Assembly: GCA_001695595.3 (NCBI GenBank) | Contig: MBPM02000102.1 | Coordinates: 158,234 to 222,233, forward strand | Reading direction: 5' to 3' | DNA: 64,000 nt | From: Plasmopara viticola | Taxonomy: Eukaryota; Oomycota; Peronosporomycetes; Peronosporales; Peronosporaceae | Shown: positions 14,262 to 25,058 of the stretch, piece after piece | Layout of the letters: the number at the start of each line of letters is the position of its first letter | Position numbering within the stretch: the stretch's first letter is position 1 | Made by a program: the position numbers and the translations under genes | The notes under the pieces: model-generated | The model's input: the letters and a program-made list of their open reading frames with translations, nothing else | Database searches by the model: none | What the model was told of the DNA's origin: nothing

Positions 14262-15766
14262 ATGAGCGCCAACTCGGACCGGAGGTGGAGCCTTGCACGC
14301 GCGACCGAGTTCTTTAGTGGCGACGGCAAGCCCGACATGTGCGTTATGTGTCGACAGTTGTCCGCCCCCTTGTCTCTACTGACCCTTTCCCCTTTCTTAG
14401 GCTCGACATTCGTGGGATGACAGCAGTTACCAAGGGCGCGGCGGGTAAGCGGGACAAGTTTCGCAAGAGCGTCTCACGCTGTGGCGTGTCCATTTACGGC
14501 CCCAAACACTCGGCCGCGTCAGCCACCGACTCGTCGTCGCGGGAAAAGATTTACATTGAGGACCCACGCGCTCCGTGCCTCAATATTGACTATTCTAACG
14601 ACGCGTACCGATTGTTGCCATCGTCGGAAAAGTTTTCGGCCCATACAGGAGTGTGTCAGATTCTGGGCACAAAGTGCATTCGCGGCGGGAAACACCGGAT
14701 CCGAGTGGGCGACATTATTCGATTTGGCAGTGTGGGCCTCTTGGTGTCGGAAATTGACACAGGCGGGACTGGTCCAAACGATGCGTTGCTCAGTCCTTCT
14801 GAAGTCACTACGCTGATCCAACGTGTCGTGTGTCACGACGAAGCATTGGCTGACGTGGACAGTGGCATGGACACGGACGATGAGAATGGCGACGCTTCGG
14901 GTAATGATGAATCCAAGCCGCGTGCGTCGTTGTCGAGACAGAGCACTAGTGCCATTTGCTACGTATGCTATGACGAATCGGAAGACGACAATCCCTTGAT
15001 TGCACCGTGTAAGTGTTCGGGCGATACGAAATACATTCATTTGAACTGTTTAAAGCGCTGGAACACAAACGGTGAGAAGAATGAAATTTGCACGGTCTTG
15101 GACGAGAGCAATGCACGCACGTGTTCCATCTGCAAGGCTCCGTACCCGAGCAAGACACGACTCCCGAATGGCAAGGTTCTGTCACTCCTACCAGATCGAC
15201 TAAAACCACCATGTATCATGTTTCAAGTCGTGACGAAACACTCGTCGTCGACGTTGAACTTATCCACGCGCTATCAATTGAGTTGCAAGATGCTCATGGA
15301 CAATGACATTCATCGTCCACTTATGGTTGGACGCTCCTCGCAGTGCGATCTCGTGCTCAAGTACCGCACAGTCTCGACTATCCATGCTGAGATTCATTAC
15401 TCAAAGGGTGAATTTTTTCTAAAGGATGCCGGGAGCTCCAATGGTACACTGCGGTACATTTACCGTCCGCTGACGTTGCATAACAATCAGTCGCTGCACG
15501 TCAAGTTTGGTCGTACGGTCTTGTCCATCAAGCCGACCAAGAAAATTCGGTTGCCGCACTTTTTTGGCACGGCAGGTCACCTCCACGCCAGTGGCTCACG
15601 GCTGGATGAGAATGGCATTCAGGACGACGACGAGCTGTCCAATTACTCTACACCTCGCAACAATAGAAACCGATACAATCTCGCAGCACAGCCACCGGCG
15701 TCAATGCCGTCGCAGCCACAGCAACGCCAGAATTTGCAGACGCAGATGCAAAATTTAGATCTGTAG
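14262..15766 (+). CDS. RING-CH (RINGv) plus FHA domain protein (2 exons)
   Basis: The protein is 480 aa when exon 1 (14262-14338, starting MSANSDRRWSL) is joined to exon 2 (14401-15766) across a 62-bp intron with donor GTGCGT and acceptor TTTCTTAG. The split codon gives GKPDM then LDIRG. Starting at the ATG inside the intron (14355-14357 region) would be less likely. A RING-CH finger follows the C4HC3 order: C212, C215, C229, C231, H239, C242, C267, C270. An FHA domain spans about 325-400 with MVGRSSQCD, STIHAEI and SSNGT, the phosphothreonine-binding loops. An FHA-like strand pattern near 125-140 may be a second, degenerate copy. The C-terminus is Gln-rich. The likely role is a ubiquitin ligase directed to phosphorylated targets. 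It converges with the SulP gene 493 bp away. Confidence 0.88.
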
Positions 15767-16259
15767 CGACGCTTTGTCAAGGATTGGACTCGCTTTTGCG
15801 TCAATACTTGCCGTTCTTGCTGCTCTTGTATCATCACTCTCAAGAGCCGATGCTTGGGATACAATATTGGGCCTCGTGTGTTAATTACTTATTCGACCCA
15901 AGAGAAGACTATCAGAAACAAAAAATAACACAAACAGCACCGAAGTTACTCGACTTGATTGTTGTTTCAATTGACGCGAATGAAGAGAAAATAGGTTTAC
16001 AACAAGAGGCAAAGGGGTTCAGATACAGGTCAGACGCAAAAAATACAAAAGAAATTGGGTCGAGTTTGGTGTAAGAGCATTCATAAATTTACATTTTTTA
16101 TTGCACACCCAATTTTGACCGTGTAATTTAACTTCTGGTGATGAGGACAACACTTCAAGAGTAGAAAAGGTAAGTGACACGAAATTTAATCATATATCAC
16201 CGACAATAAGATTGCAATGAAGCAGCTAACTCTTTTGTGTACGTCAAAGAAGTTTGAGC
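15767..16259. other. Convergent 3' intergenic spacer
   Basis: This 493-bp spacer separates two gene ends. It has A-rich stretches on plus after 15915 and a minus-strand AATAAA (plus TTTATT at 16097-16102), 158 bp past the transporter stop codon, which may be its poly(A) signal. The frame at 15784-16074 shows no recognisable domain. Confidence 0.4.
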
Positions 16260-19052
16260 TTAATCGTCTGCCATGTTGGATTCCAAAACCCCAATAGCCA
16301 TGGACTGCAGCATGGTTTGCTGAAAACGCGCAGCCAAGGCAGGGTGAGCCTTTTGCATACGTGCGTAGTGCGACTTGCTCAAGAAAAAGACCGAGGTGGG
16401 TGCCTGGACCTGCGCAGTAAATTGGTGGCGCTTATGAAGAATCATCTCGGATGCACCAACTAAACCTCCCTGACACACTCGCGTAATGCGTTTGCGACCT
16501 CGAAAGCCAGGGCCTAAGCCTTCATGGATCTTGGATGGCATGAAGACATCCACTTTTCCATAGCCAATAAAATAAACGCCGTTCACAAGACCGCCTGCAC
16601 TATACAGCGTGTCGCCCTCTCGCTTTAGCATATAAGTGACGTACATTTCACCAAGTTGTCGTGTGAGCACCGAGCCAGCGTCTTCACTGAGCTGCGAGCT
16701 AGTTTGGTCAGTGTTTGGGTGCGAGCCGTCCGGACGAGGCAAGAGATCATCAAGCAATTTCCAGTGGTTCCCTTCCTCAACAGTGGGTAGTGCCGGTGCA
16801 GACTCACTGAGCGGTAATACGCCTTCTGACACCAACAACTCGTCCTCGCACCACTCCAGTGCCTTATCCAGCGTGTCAAACACAAGTGAACCTGTACCAG
16901 AGCCGTCTTCTTGCTCAATCACATCGTGGACTCGCAACAATCGCTCTGCATCTGTTGGGACACTGGCGAAGACGAGAACAATGCCATGTTGAGCAAGCAG
17001 TTCCTTGGTTGCGTTAAAGCAGCTTCGCACTGCTGTGGCGTCAACTCCACTCACCTTGTCAAAGTTTAGAATAAAGTATCGCGTACGAGCAGCATGGAGA
17101 GTCGACGATCCGTTGTTGCCAGCCTTTGGCGAGGACGAGTACCCATGGATCTCATGATCATCAAATACTGATTCCAGTGTTGTGAGGTCATCGGAAAACG
17201 TTTCATTAAGGGGTCGAGCAACGTACGGCGATGGTGCGTAGCGCGAAAGAATTGGCGATGCACCAGATAGAGTCTTAGCCTCTTGTTTCTCCGTCGCGGT
17301 CACGAGTACGTGACGACGCACTTCATCCATCACCTTGACACTCGAGCCAAAGAAGATAAATCCTTCCAGCTCCAACGTAACGATTGCCATGCGCATATTT
17401 TGAAGTAAAACGCGCTCACGAAGATCACGTTCAACACGCGAGCGCTTTACGACACGATGAACACTGGACGTCGCGACATACGAGTATATAAAGTTAAAGC
17501 CCGCAATAACAATGCCAACCACGATGCCAAGCTCGAGATTTACAAACACCATTGATAGAAATGTAAGCCACACAATGGCATATTCACGTGAAAGAAGCTT
17601 GTTGCGTGCATGCCAGAGCCACTCGGTCATAAGGTCTAGACACACCAGCATCTGCAATGCACCAAAGAAAACTTTGGGCACGTAGGCAATGATGGAAAAA
17701 GGACTTAGTACAATGATAATCTCGAGAACAAAGACAATCAAACCAACGTAGCGACTGTCGAGCTTGCCCCGTAAAGTAAAGATAGTTTGCGAAAAGAGGT
17801 ACGAGCCAGTAAAGCCGCCTCCAAGACCCGAAAAGAGGTTGCTCACACCCACGGTCTGCAACTCGTGATTATGGTCAAGTGGTTTACCCAATGCCGTCTC
17901 GACAGCAGCCACATCAAGCGACGATGAGAAGGCGACGACAAAGTACATGGCGATCCACGTTGGGATTTGGTCAGTCAAGTGTGAAAAATTGATCTTGGAA
18001 AAGTTATAAAATTCATAGATCTGGACGATGCTCCGTGGTGACGGAGGTGGCTCCGACACCCATCCAGCAGCACGTGCATCATCCAGCGACGACCCTGTGA
18101 GAATGAGCAACCCGTAGAAGGTAACTAACATGGCCACTAAGCAGCAGGGCAATACCGCCATGTGGTTCCAGTGGGAATTGATCCAGAAAATCGCCGAGCC
18201 AGCAACGACCCCGGGCACCGACAGCATTAACGCAACTGGATCGGCCAATTTGAACCAATCCGCGGGTTCCTTGATACTTTGGGTAGTCATCATGGACACA
18301 CCCGCTTGCAGCGAGTAGAAGCCAATGAAAGCAAGGTAGCCACCCACGACGGGCATAGGTAAATACTGCACAAAGCTCGCTAGGCGTAGCTTACCGGTCA
18401 CAATGAGTGCTGCCCCCAAAACGGCTGTTGACACGGCCATAGTAAACAATGTGGTCGCCAAGACTTCTTCCATCGAGAAAGCATCCCCTCGAATCTCGTG
18501 CAACGTTTTAATGATCGATGAACACATTGCCGAAAGGAAGATGAGCCCAGCGTCTTGCACTTGACCCATGGCAAACGGTAGTGAGCTGACGCACGTAAAG
18601 CAAATTTGGTGCACGGCGGCCGACACAAGCACGAGCTTGACGAGATCATTCATGTAGGGCTGGAATTCGGGATCGCGAAAGATAATTTGTGCAAAACTAA
18701 TCATGAGTGGCACGAGAATGACAGTGTTGAGGACGCCGTAAAGGCCAATCTTGATGTTGAGCTGCGTGGGTGTGAGCACGGGACCATCTTTGGTAGGGAG
18801 CAACGAGGCGCTTTCTTTCACATTCACGACAAGATCGTTCACATCCGTGGCCGCGATACCGGCACGACGCTGATGGTACGAGTGGCGCGGTGTCTTTATG
18901 TTGCCACCGGCGATCGGAGGTAGCCCACGCATTGACAAGAAGGAGCTGCCGTCGTAGCTGCGAGCCGTGGCCGGAGACTCGGGTGCGAGGAGACTACCAA
19001 AGTCAAGGCGACGGGTGCGCGGCGTGCGCGCTGTGGCTCCTGTGCTGTCCAT
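16260..19052 (-). CDS. SulP/SLC26-type transporter with STAS and cyclic-nucleotide-binding-like domains
   Basis: This single-exon gene encodes 930 aa. A polar N-terminus of about 95 residues is followed by about ten or more hydrophobic segments (about 97-530), with SulP-type motifs such as YLPMPVVGGYLAFIG and SNLFSGLGGGFTGSYLFSQT. A STAS domain lies at about 552-740, interrupted by a 70-residue Ser-rich insert at 585-655, and includes YFILNFDKVSGVDATAV. A cyclic-nucleotide-binding-like fold lies at about 800-915. Its phosphate-binding cassette reads GGLVGASEMILHKRHQ, lacking the usual Gly-Glu and Arg, so nucleotide binding is doubtful. The same architecture is known in fungi (yeast YGR125W/Vsb1, implicated in vacuolar basic amino acid transport). 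The substrate here is unknown, and a vacuolar location is inferred only. Confidence 0.9.
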   Translation of the reverse strand: MDSTGATARTPRTRRLDFGSLLAPESPATARSYDGSSFLSMRGLPPIAGGNIKTPRHSYHQRRAGIAATDVNDLVVNVKESASLLPTKDGPVLTPTQLNIKIGLYGVLNTVILVPLMISFAQIIFRDPEFQPYMNDLVKLVLVSAAVHQICFTCVSSLPFAMGQVQDAGLIFLSAMCSSIIKTLHEIRGDAFSMEEVLATTLFTMAVSTAVLGAALIVTGKLRLASFVQYLPMPVVGGYLAFIGFYSLQAGVSMMTTQSIKEPADWFKLADPVALMLSVPGVVAGSAIFWINSHWNHMAVLPCCLVAMLVTFYGLLILTGSSLDDARAAGWVSEPPPSPRSIVQIYEFYNFSKINFSHLTDQIPTWIAMYFVVAFSSSLDVAAVETALGKPLDHNHELQTVGVSNLFSGLGGGFTGSYLFSQTIFTLRGKLDSRYVGLIVFVLEIIIVLSPFSIIAYVPKVFFGALQMLVCLDLMTEWLWHARNKLLSREYAIVWLTFLSMVFVNLELGIVVGIVIAGFNFIYSYVATSSVHRVVKRSRVERDLRERVLLQNMRMAIVTLELEGFIFFGSSVKVMDEVRRHVLVTATEKQEAKTLSGASPILSRYAPSPYVARPLNETFSDDLTTLESVFDDHEIHGYSSSPKAGNNGSSTLHAARTRYFILNFDKVSGVDATAVRSCFNATKELLAQHGIVLVFASVPTDAERLLRVHDVIEQEDGSGTGSLVFDTLDKALEWCEDELLVSEGVLPLSESAPALPTVEEGNHWKLLDDLLPRPDGSHPNTDQTSSQLSEDAGSVLTRQLGEMYVTYMLKREGDTLYSAGGLVNGVYFIGYGKVDVFMPSKIHEGLGPGFRGRKRITRVCQGGLVGASEMILHKRHQFTAQVQAPTSVFFLSKSHYARMQKAHPALAARFQQTMLQSMAIGVLESNMADD

Positions 19053-22000
19053 GCCGATCGAGTGGTGGCGCGAGAGGAACCGGTAGAAGGGAAATCAACA
19101 AGTGCGATGTGCGCAATGAGCTTCTTTGAGTCTTGGCTAGGAGGTCCGACTCGGATGCGGTCACTGCGGGCAGACGATTCATAAGGCCAGTCTTGCAGGG
19201 TTGATGTGCGACGTGTGACATGTTAGTGTTTGAGTTAATTATTTGGTAAGGTGGGAATGTTGCCCGGTTAAATTATAGATGTTATTTTTTTAAAACGTTC
19301 AATTCTCACGTTTAAGCCAGCGAAGGGTTAGTGATCCTATTGGCAAATTGCATCACAGACGAACGATCTCTGCCGCGTACGTTGATGACGCGAGCAAATC
19401 ATACTGGTAAATTGAGAAATTGACTTGACTAGTCTTGTGTAATCTTATTCGTGTTGGGAGCAAATTTCCACCCCAATTTAGTCTAGTGGCTTTTTTTCGG
19501 TGTTACAGTCCTTTTTAACGAGACCGCACAATTTAGAATAAATTTGAAATTAGATATGATTGGTTGCAGCTGCGGGCTCTTTCGGTAAAAAATCCATATG
19601 TAGCTTTTGCCAAAAGCTACCCTTTTGGAGACAGCAATAAATATAAAGTAGGGGAAGGTTTAATAGCCGGATCCCTTTCTTTATATTGCGCCGCAGCAAA
19701 ATTATTTTTGTGCTCAACAACATTTGCTACTTCACACTAGACCCACCGCAAACTAACTCGTTCGTTCCTGTTAAAAACCAATCTTCTTAAGTACAAGCAG
19801 TGACTGCGCTACATTCGATAACGGCAGCCTCAGCAGTAGATTTAAACTAGCAGTACGGCTTACAGGCAAAAGTGATGGTGACGATATCCGAGCGACACCG
19901 GAACGGCTACGCGGGGTCCGATCGAGTACGCAGCTAAGTTTTACATGAAAGACCAAGCGTAGTTCAGTGACTTAAGCGCTTTCCGTTGGTATACACAATA
20001 ATCTCTTCACAGTTACAGCAGGAAGATCACGAATAATGCTTCAATTAAGTAAGAAATTGTGTCATTGGTACTACAGCTAAAACATTTTTATGGTGTGGAG
20101 GTGACACCAGCAACTTCAATACTGAAATCTAGAGCATACAAGCAATTTAACTTATATATTAATATTTATATGCTTACATCTCTGTATAATTATAATTTTG
20201 ACTAAAGGTATAATCATCAATATCGAGAATCGTACTGCTCAACTTTGAGAAACACTGGCTACAACATACATTCTTGAGCGTGCATCGACAGCTTTCCTTT
20301 GAGACCCTGATATGTGGGTAAATACGCTTCCAAGCCTACCAACAGTGCCGTGCGTGGAGTGAAGACGCTGATCATTACGAGCGAAAGATGTACAACATCA
20401 GGACAAATTTACTGAATGGGTGGGGAACTTATATTGCTAAGACTTCTCGAAGCGATGATTTTTCTTCCTTTCCAAGGTAACGGGATTGACTCTGGTGACA
20501 ATAAAGAGAAAGAATACTCCCCTCGAGGTAATAGTAAGTGCCCATACAATCAAGGACAGGGAGTGAAAGACGAATAATTATTTCACCATGCAGCGATTAC
20601 TTGCTCTTTAGCGTGATGCCGCTCAAGACCTGCGCTCAGCGGACGCTACTCTTATCGTAACGCCAATGACTTTGTCTGCCTTTGTTGAAATCTGCCGTAA
20701 ATGTCGCTTTTTAAGTATCCGGTCAGCCATCGAGTTTCGAGCGCTTGGTTTCAACTCCTAGCAAATTAGTCACTCAGCTCGGACCTCTCGAGGTGAAGCT
20801 AGTGGCAATTTGTGTCCAAATCAAATTTGGCCCATGTTACGGAAGGGCCTTTAATGGCCGTGTCTTTTTTGTACGACATTGCGTTGTACTCACCTAGCCA
20901 CATTACAATAACGCCTCCAATCAAATTTCAAATTTTTGTCGAATGCGGGGTATCTTAATTTTCTTTGGAATGTTTTGTATTCATGCTGAGCTACGAAAAT
21001 AGTTTATCGAAAAAAGCGCGGACAATTTGAATTAAGAGTTGGCATTTTCTGTTTACGAAAGTTGAACTATCATTAATCAATGACTACTTCTCAAATTACA
21101 TATGTTTCTCTTTTGGCGTTGTGGCGTCCGTGATCGAAATAGAAGGTCTATCACAGGGCTGATATGAACGAGACGGTCGCTTTAACCTTCCAGGACCACA
21201 GTGTGATAATGTAAACAAAAGACGTGGGTCAATAAATCCCATAGCATGACTCGGCCTATACGCGATTACATTGATTCAATCAGGCTTAAGTGGAAGCAAA
21301 TTAATTAAACGTTTTGCCGTATTCGTGATTATACTGCGCAACGCATTTCTGCTTCTCAGTTGTTCATTTCATAACAAGAGATCCGGAGTTTATTGATCGC
21401 GATCAAAACCCTCGCTAGACGTGCACGTTCTAGAAGGCAGTCTTGAGACGGTAAATACTAAGTTGGACTTATCAACACCAAAGCGTTCCTAGATCGATGG
21501 TCAAACAAACCAAATGAGCCGTGTAGTCGTGATGCTGCTACCAATCATGTACATAACACGTGTTAATGGAACTTTTTTGCGTAACTGGTCAGCGCTTGTA
21601 TAACATACTTCATGAATAGTGGTTGCTTACATACCTATAAGTCCTTTCTTGGCCAAGATTGCCAGTTAGAGTTCAAGCGACCTTAAGGGTATACAATACA
21701 TTAATACCCTTATCATGAAAGATCACCACGATCTTCTGTTCTGTAATAGATTGCGTGCTAGTCTCAATGCATGTTCACGCGCTCGTTCGATCTATACCCA
21801 ACCACTTCTTGCGTAGTATATCTACAGCCAGCCATTCTTGCCTAGTATGTAGCAAATTCTACTTATGATAGCGTTTCCTGTAAAAACTGTGCCAATTACT
21901 CGCCTACACTGCCTCGGCTGAAAGCTTATCACGCCGTCCAGAGCATGCGGCGCGTGCTGGTTTCTATGCGCATCACTCAGTGGTTTATCTGCCTCATCAC

Positions 22001-22616
22001 GCGTTGTGGTAAGGCCTTGCAGGCCCTAGAGTCAGCTATGACATGTACGGCATGCAGCAAGTGCTGCTTCTCACGAGTACCGATCATTTGTTCTTAAATC
22101 ACTTTACGTATCGTTGCAAGCATCGCTTCGCGCTCCTACCCTCGACTATTTCAAAGCCCAATTTTGGCAATAAATTCTTTAGTCCATAAGACAGCTGCCC
22201 CAGTCTAAGCAGATGTATGTCCGTGTCCTTTCAAGACTTTAAGAAGCAAAAAGGATTGTACCTCTTATTGATTTAGGGTCTGTGATTTTTCTAAGCTCGC
22301 CATGCGCAGGATGAGGTCATACTTTGAGTCCACATCTAAAAGCACACATCATTTAAAACGAGTTGAAACGCAATTTTAGTGGTGTGAATCTGCTAATTAA
22401 ACGCACTAAACAATCACTTAGTGTCTCTGTTTCAAAGATCATCTTAATAAAAATCTAGCCTTTTCGTTTAGTGGCCAAGTACTCTCACCCGTGCGACTCT
22501 TCAAACCAAGATCCATGAACTGTCTTTCAAAGTCTTTTGACACACAGTTTCATCTGATTCTCTTGTTTTTACTGTTAATTCTTCTCGATTCGAGCTAGCG
22601 TCTCACAAGTACCAAG
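19053..22616. other. Gene-free tract between transporter and tyrosinase, about 3.5 kb
   Basis: I see no coding potential here. The first about 180 bp would hold the transporter promoter and leader. A short direct repeat, TTCTTGCxTAGTAT, occurs twice at about 21807 and 21836. The final about 100 bp before 22617 would hold the tyrosinase promoter, with no clear initiator match. Confidence 0.5.
19107..19122 (-). promoter_or_regulatory. Weak initiator-like element upstream of the transporter
   Basis: The minus strand reads GCTCATTGCGCACATC about 55-70 nt before the start codon. The first seven bases match the oomycete initiator GCTCATTYYNCAWTTT, but the 3' half matches poorly. Confidence 0.25.
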
Positions 22617-24240
22617 ATGAGACTTTTTCACGTAAAAGTTTTCCTCTTGACGGCTGCTTTCTTGTACTTGGTCAAATCAAGTGTCAATGGACAAGAGGTG
22701 GGTACCAATTGCTCCGAGTCGCGTATTCGACGATCGTGGGATACGTATAATGCGACCGAGAAGGCCAACTATTTGGAAGCCGTCGGCATAGCCATGGACC
22801 TGGGATATCATCAAAAGTTTGTGCAAATCCATGTCGACTTCATGTCGGAAAAGCAAGCCCATCAAAATTGCATGTTTATCTACTGGCATCGCATGCTCCT
22901 ACTGGGCTACGAAAACATGCTACGAAGTTTAGACGCCAAATACAGCTGTTTGACGCTGCCGTACTGGGACCATCTCTCGGCGTATGCGCGCCAAGCTTCG
23001 GGTCAGTGCAACTCGCTTCTAACGTGCACACCGTTTCTCTCGGATTCAGGTGGTAGCATGACGGGGGTCACCACGCGTTTGATCATCTACAATGTCTCTA
23101 TTGCCGCTTCTTCCTCCACTTGCGTCAATCAAGGCATCCTCTCGCGTTTCTGTGGGAACAATACGGTCTGTGCAAAGTGTATCACGCGAGGAAGTAAGAC
23201 ATTGCTCAGTATTACGCGGTACCCAGGAGAAGCTTCGCTCGGTTCAGTCGTACAACAAGTCTTTAACTATAATGATTCGGCCAAGTTTACTCAAGCGGTG
23301 GAAGGTGGTATTCACAGTACGTTTACCAGAACCTACCATCTCTTTCCTATTTTAATCGCCTTTTTGTTTAGATATACTTCATAGCGCTCTAGGTGGTGTC
23401 ATGGCATTCTTCCAATCTCCAGCAGACCCAATCTTCTACCTCCATCACAGTCTCGTTGATTTACTCCAGGTCATTTATCTCAAGTGTCAAGTCGGGGATA
23501 CAAACATTGTCCTCCCTTATAAAGACAAGGGCAGTGATTCTCGTTGGTTTAGTGCATGTGCAAAAAGAACGACGGGGTACTACGCAAGCGATGAAAACGT
23601 AACCATGCGTGCGAATGCAAGTGATGGGACGACGCTTGTCAATGTGTGGCAAGATCCCAACAATATGCTCTATCCCTTTTTCAAAGATTTGCCCTACAAG
23701 TATGTCGATTACGTCGATGCTCGCGATTTGGGCAATTACAGCTACACGTACGCAATCAGTGGTGGCTTAGCCAACATGTATCAAAATTGCGTCAATGCGA
23801 CGAAAGTGGCAGCTTTAAACGGCACGATCACGACTCTATTGGCGAGTCAAAACAAAGGCCACAAACATGCGTCCCATCTCCCATCTCCAATCATTGAACC
23901 AGGCACGAGTACGGACAAAGCGATGAAACACTGGAATATTGCCTTGTACGAAGCAGCTCGTATTGTAGGGTATGAAGAAATGGCAGCAAGAGAACAAACC
24001 GAGATGGTCATGTGCCAATACCAAGCCGAGTGTCTTGGTGGCGTGGAAGATTACTCGTCCATGTTTCGTACTAATTTTCATATTACGGGACATACGCGCT
24101 GTGTGAACATTGTCGAGGGGTTGAAAGCAGGGGATCTGGTCATTGGCATTCCACAATGGAAAGTGATTACGAGTCACTTTGTGCCGTGTGCCGCCTATCG
24201 AGCGAACGATCGCAAGTCGGACGTTGCTGTCGTTGCTTAG
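22617..24240 (+). CDS. Secreted tyrosinase (type-3 copper oxidase; 2 exons)
   Basis: Exon 1 (22617-23316) and exon 2 (23372-24240) join across a 55-bp intron with donor GTACGT and acceptor TTGTTTAG, giving 522 aa. The join restores GGIHNILHSALGGVMAFF, the CuB signature, which supports it strongly. An N-terminal hydrophobic run (FLLTAAFLYLVKSSVNG) is a signal peptide. CuA histidines are likely H72, H82 and H91 (HxxxxxxxxH spacing). CuB histidines are H233, H237 and H258 or H259 in DPIFYLHH. Several N-glycosylation sequons suit an extracellular enzyme. Tyrosinases oxidise phenols to quinones. In oomycetes they may cross-link wall material or act on host phenolics, which is inference. Confidence 0.92.
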
Positions 24241-24370
24241 TGTATGCGAAAGGAACCGGTTGGGTCACTTTGGCATTACGCAATACAAAAGTAGGGATAA
24301 TGACCGAAAATGTCTCGATGAAGTACTTTGCAACTCAAATTACGATAGCTGAAATGAAATAGTGGGCGTT

Positions 24371-24376
24371 AATAAA
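24371..24376 (+). terminator. Candidate poly(A) signal of the tyrosinase gene
   Basis: AATAAA lies 131 bp after the stop codon, a usual distance for a short 3' UTR. The motif occurs by chance in AT-rich DNA. Confidence 0.35.
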
Positions 24377-24631
24377 GACTTAAAGGAATGCTTGCATTCC
24401 GGTATCAACTAATCAATTGAAAGGTTAGGAGAGGAGTCACCATACATATTTGTTTCTATAAGCTGTCTACTGCTAAGTTTTCGTCGCACTGACCTTTTCT
24501 TAGTCTACTTTTTTTTTACTTACGCCGGTAATTTATCGTCGTTCCTCAAGTAAGCTTTAAAGGTAGCAAGATAATGAATGCACTTTTGATCTGACCAATG
24601 AATCGTGCCAGGATCTATTAGAGAGATAAGG

Positions 24632-24663
24632 CTTGGACGCTACTTGTGATAGTAGCGTCCAAG
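24632..24663. repeat. 13-bp perfect inverted repeat with 6-base loop
   Basis: CTTGGACGCTACT (24632-24644) and AGTAGCGTCCAAG (24651-24663) are exact reverse complements around TGTGAT. Pairing extends about 4 bp further past one G-T position. It is 391 bp past the tyrosinase stop codon in non-coding DNA. It could be a small MITE-like remnant or a structured 3' RNA, and nothing here decides. Confidence 0.5.
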
Positions 24664-25058
24664 TCTTACTCGCGATTTGTTAAGCGACATAGGTGAAAGC
24701 GATCCGATCTTTCGTGAAGAAACCAAATAGTAAACGCAATGTTTAAAATTGCCGTCGCGTCGGATACGTCGCTTGAGTGCAGGTCGAACAAAAAACAATC
24801 GTCGACTTTCGAAATAGTAGCATCAATTTTCATTCACTTTGCACTTTCCCTTGCAAGCCCTAAAAGCCTGCTTTCACGTTGAAGCCAACCGTGTTCAAAC
24901 CCGAAATCGGATTCACACCTTCGATTCGCATCCATGCGTATCGCAACGGTGCGTGATTTTAGAGCAACGGACCAGGACCCTTCGCCTCTCCTTTGTCCTT
25001 CCTCTCGGACTACGCGTACCCTGTCGACCCGTACGCCAAGTGTTATTAGAACTCGACC

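Noticed and set aside
14339..14400. In-frame start within this stretch for the RING-CH/FHA gene
   Set aside because: It has good donor and acceptor signals, and splicing yields a better N-terminus from 14262.
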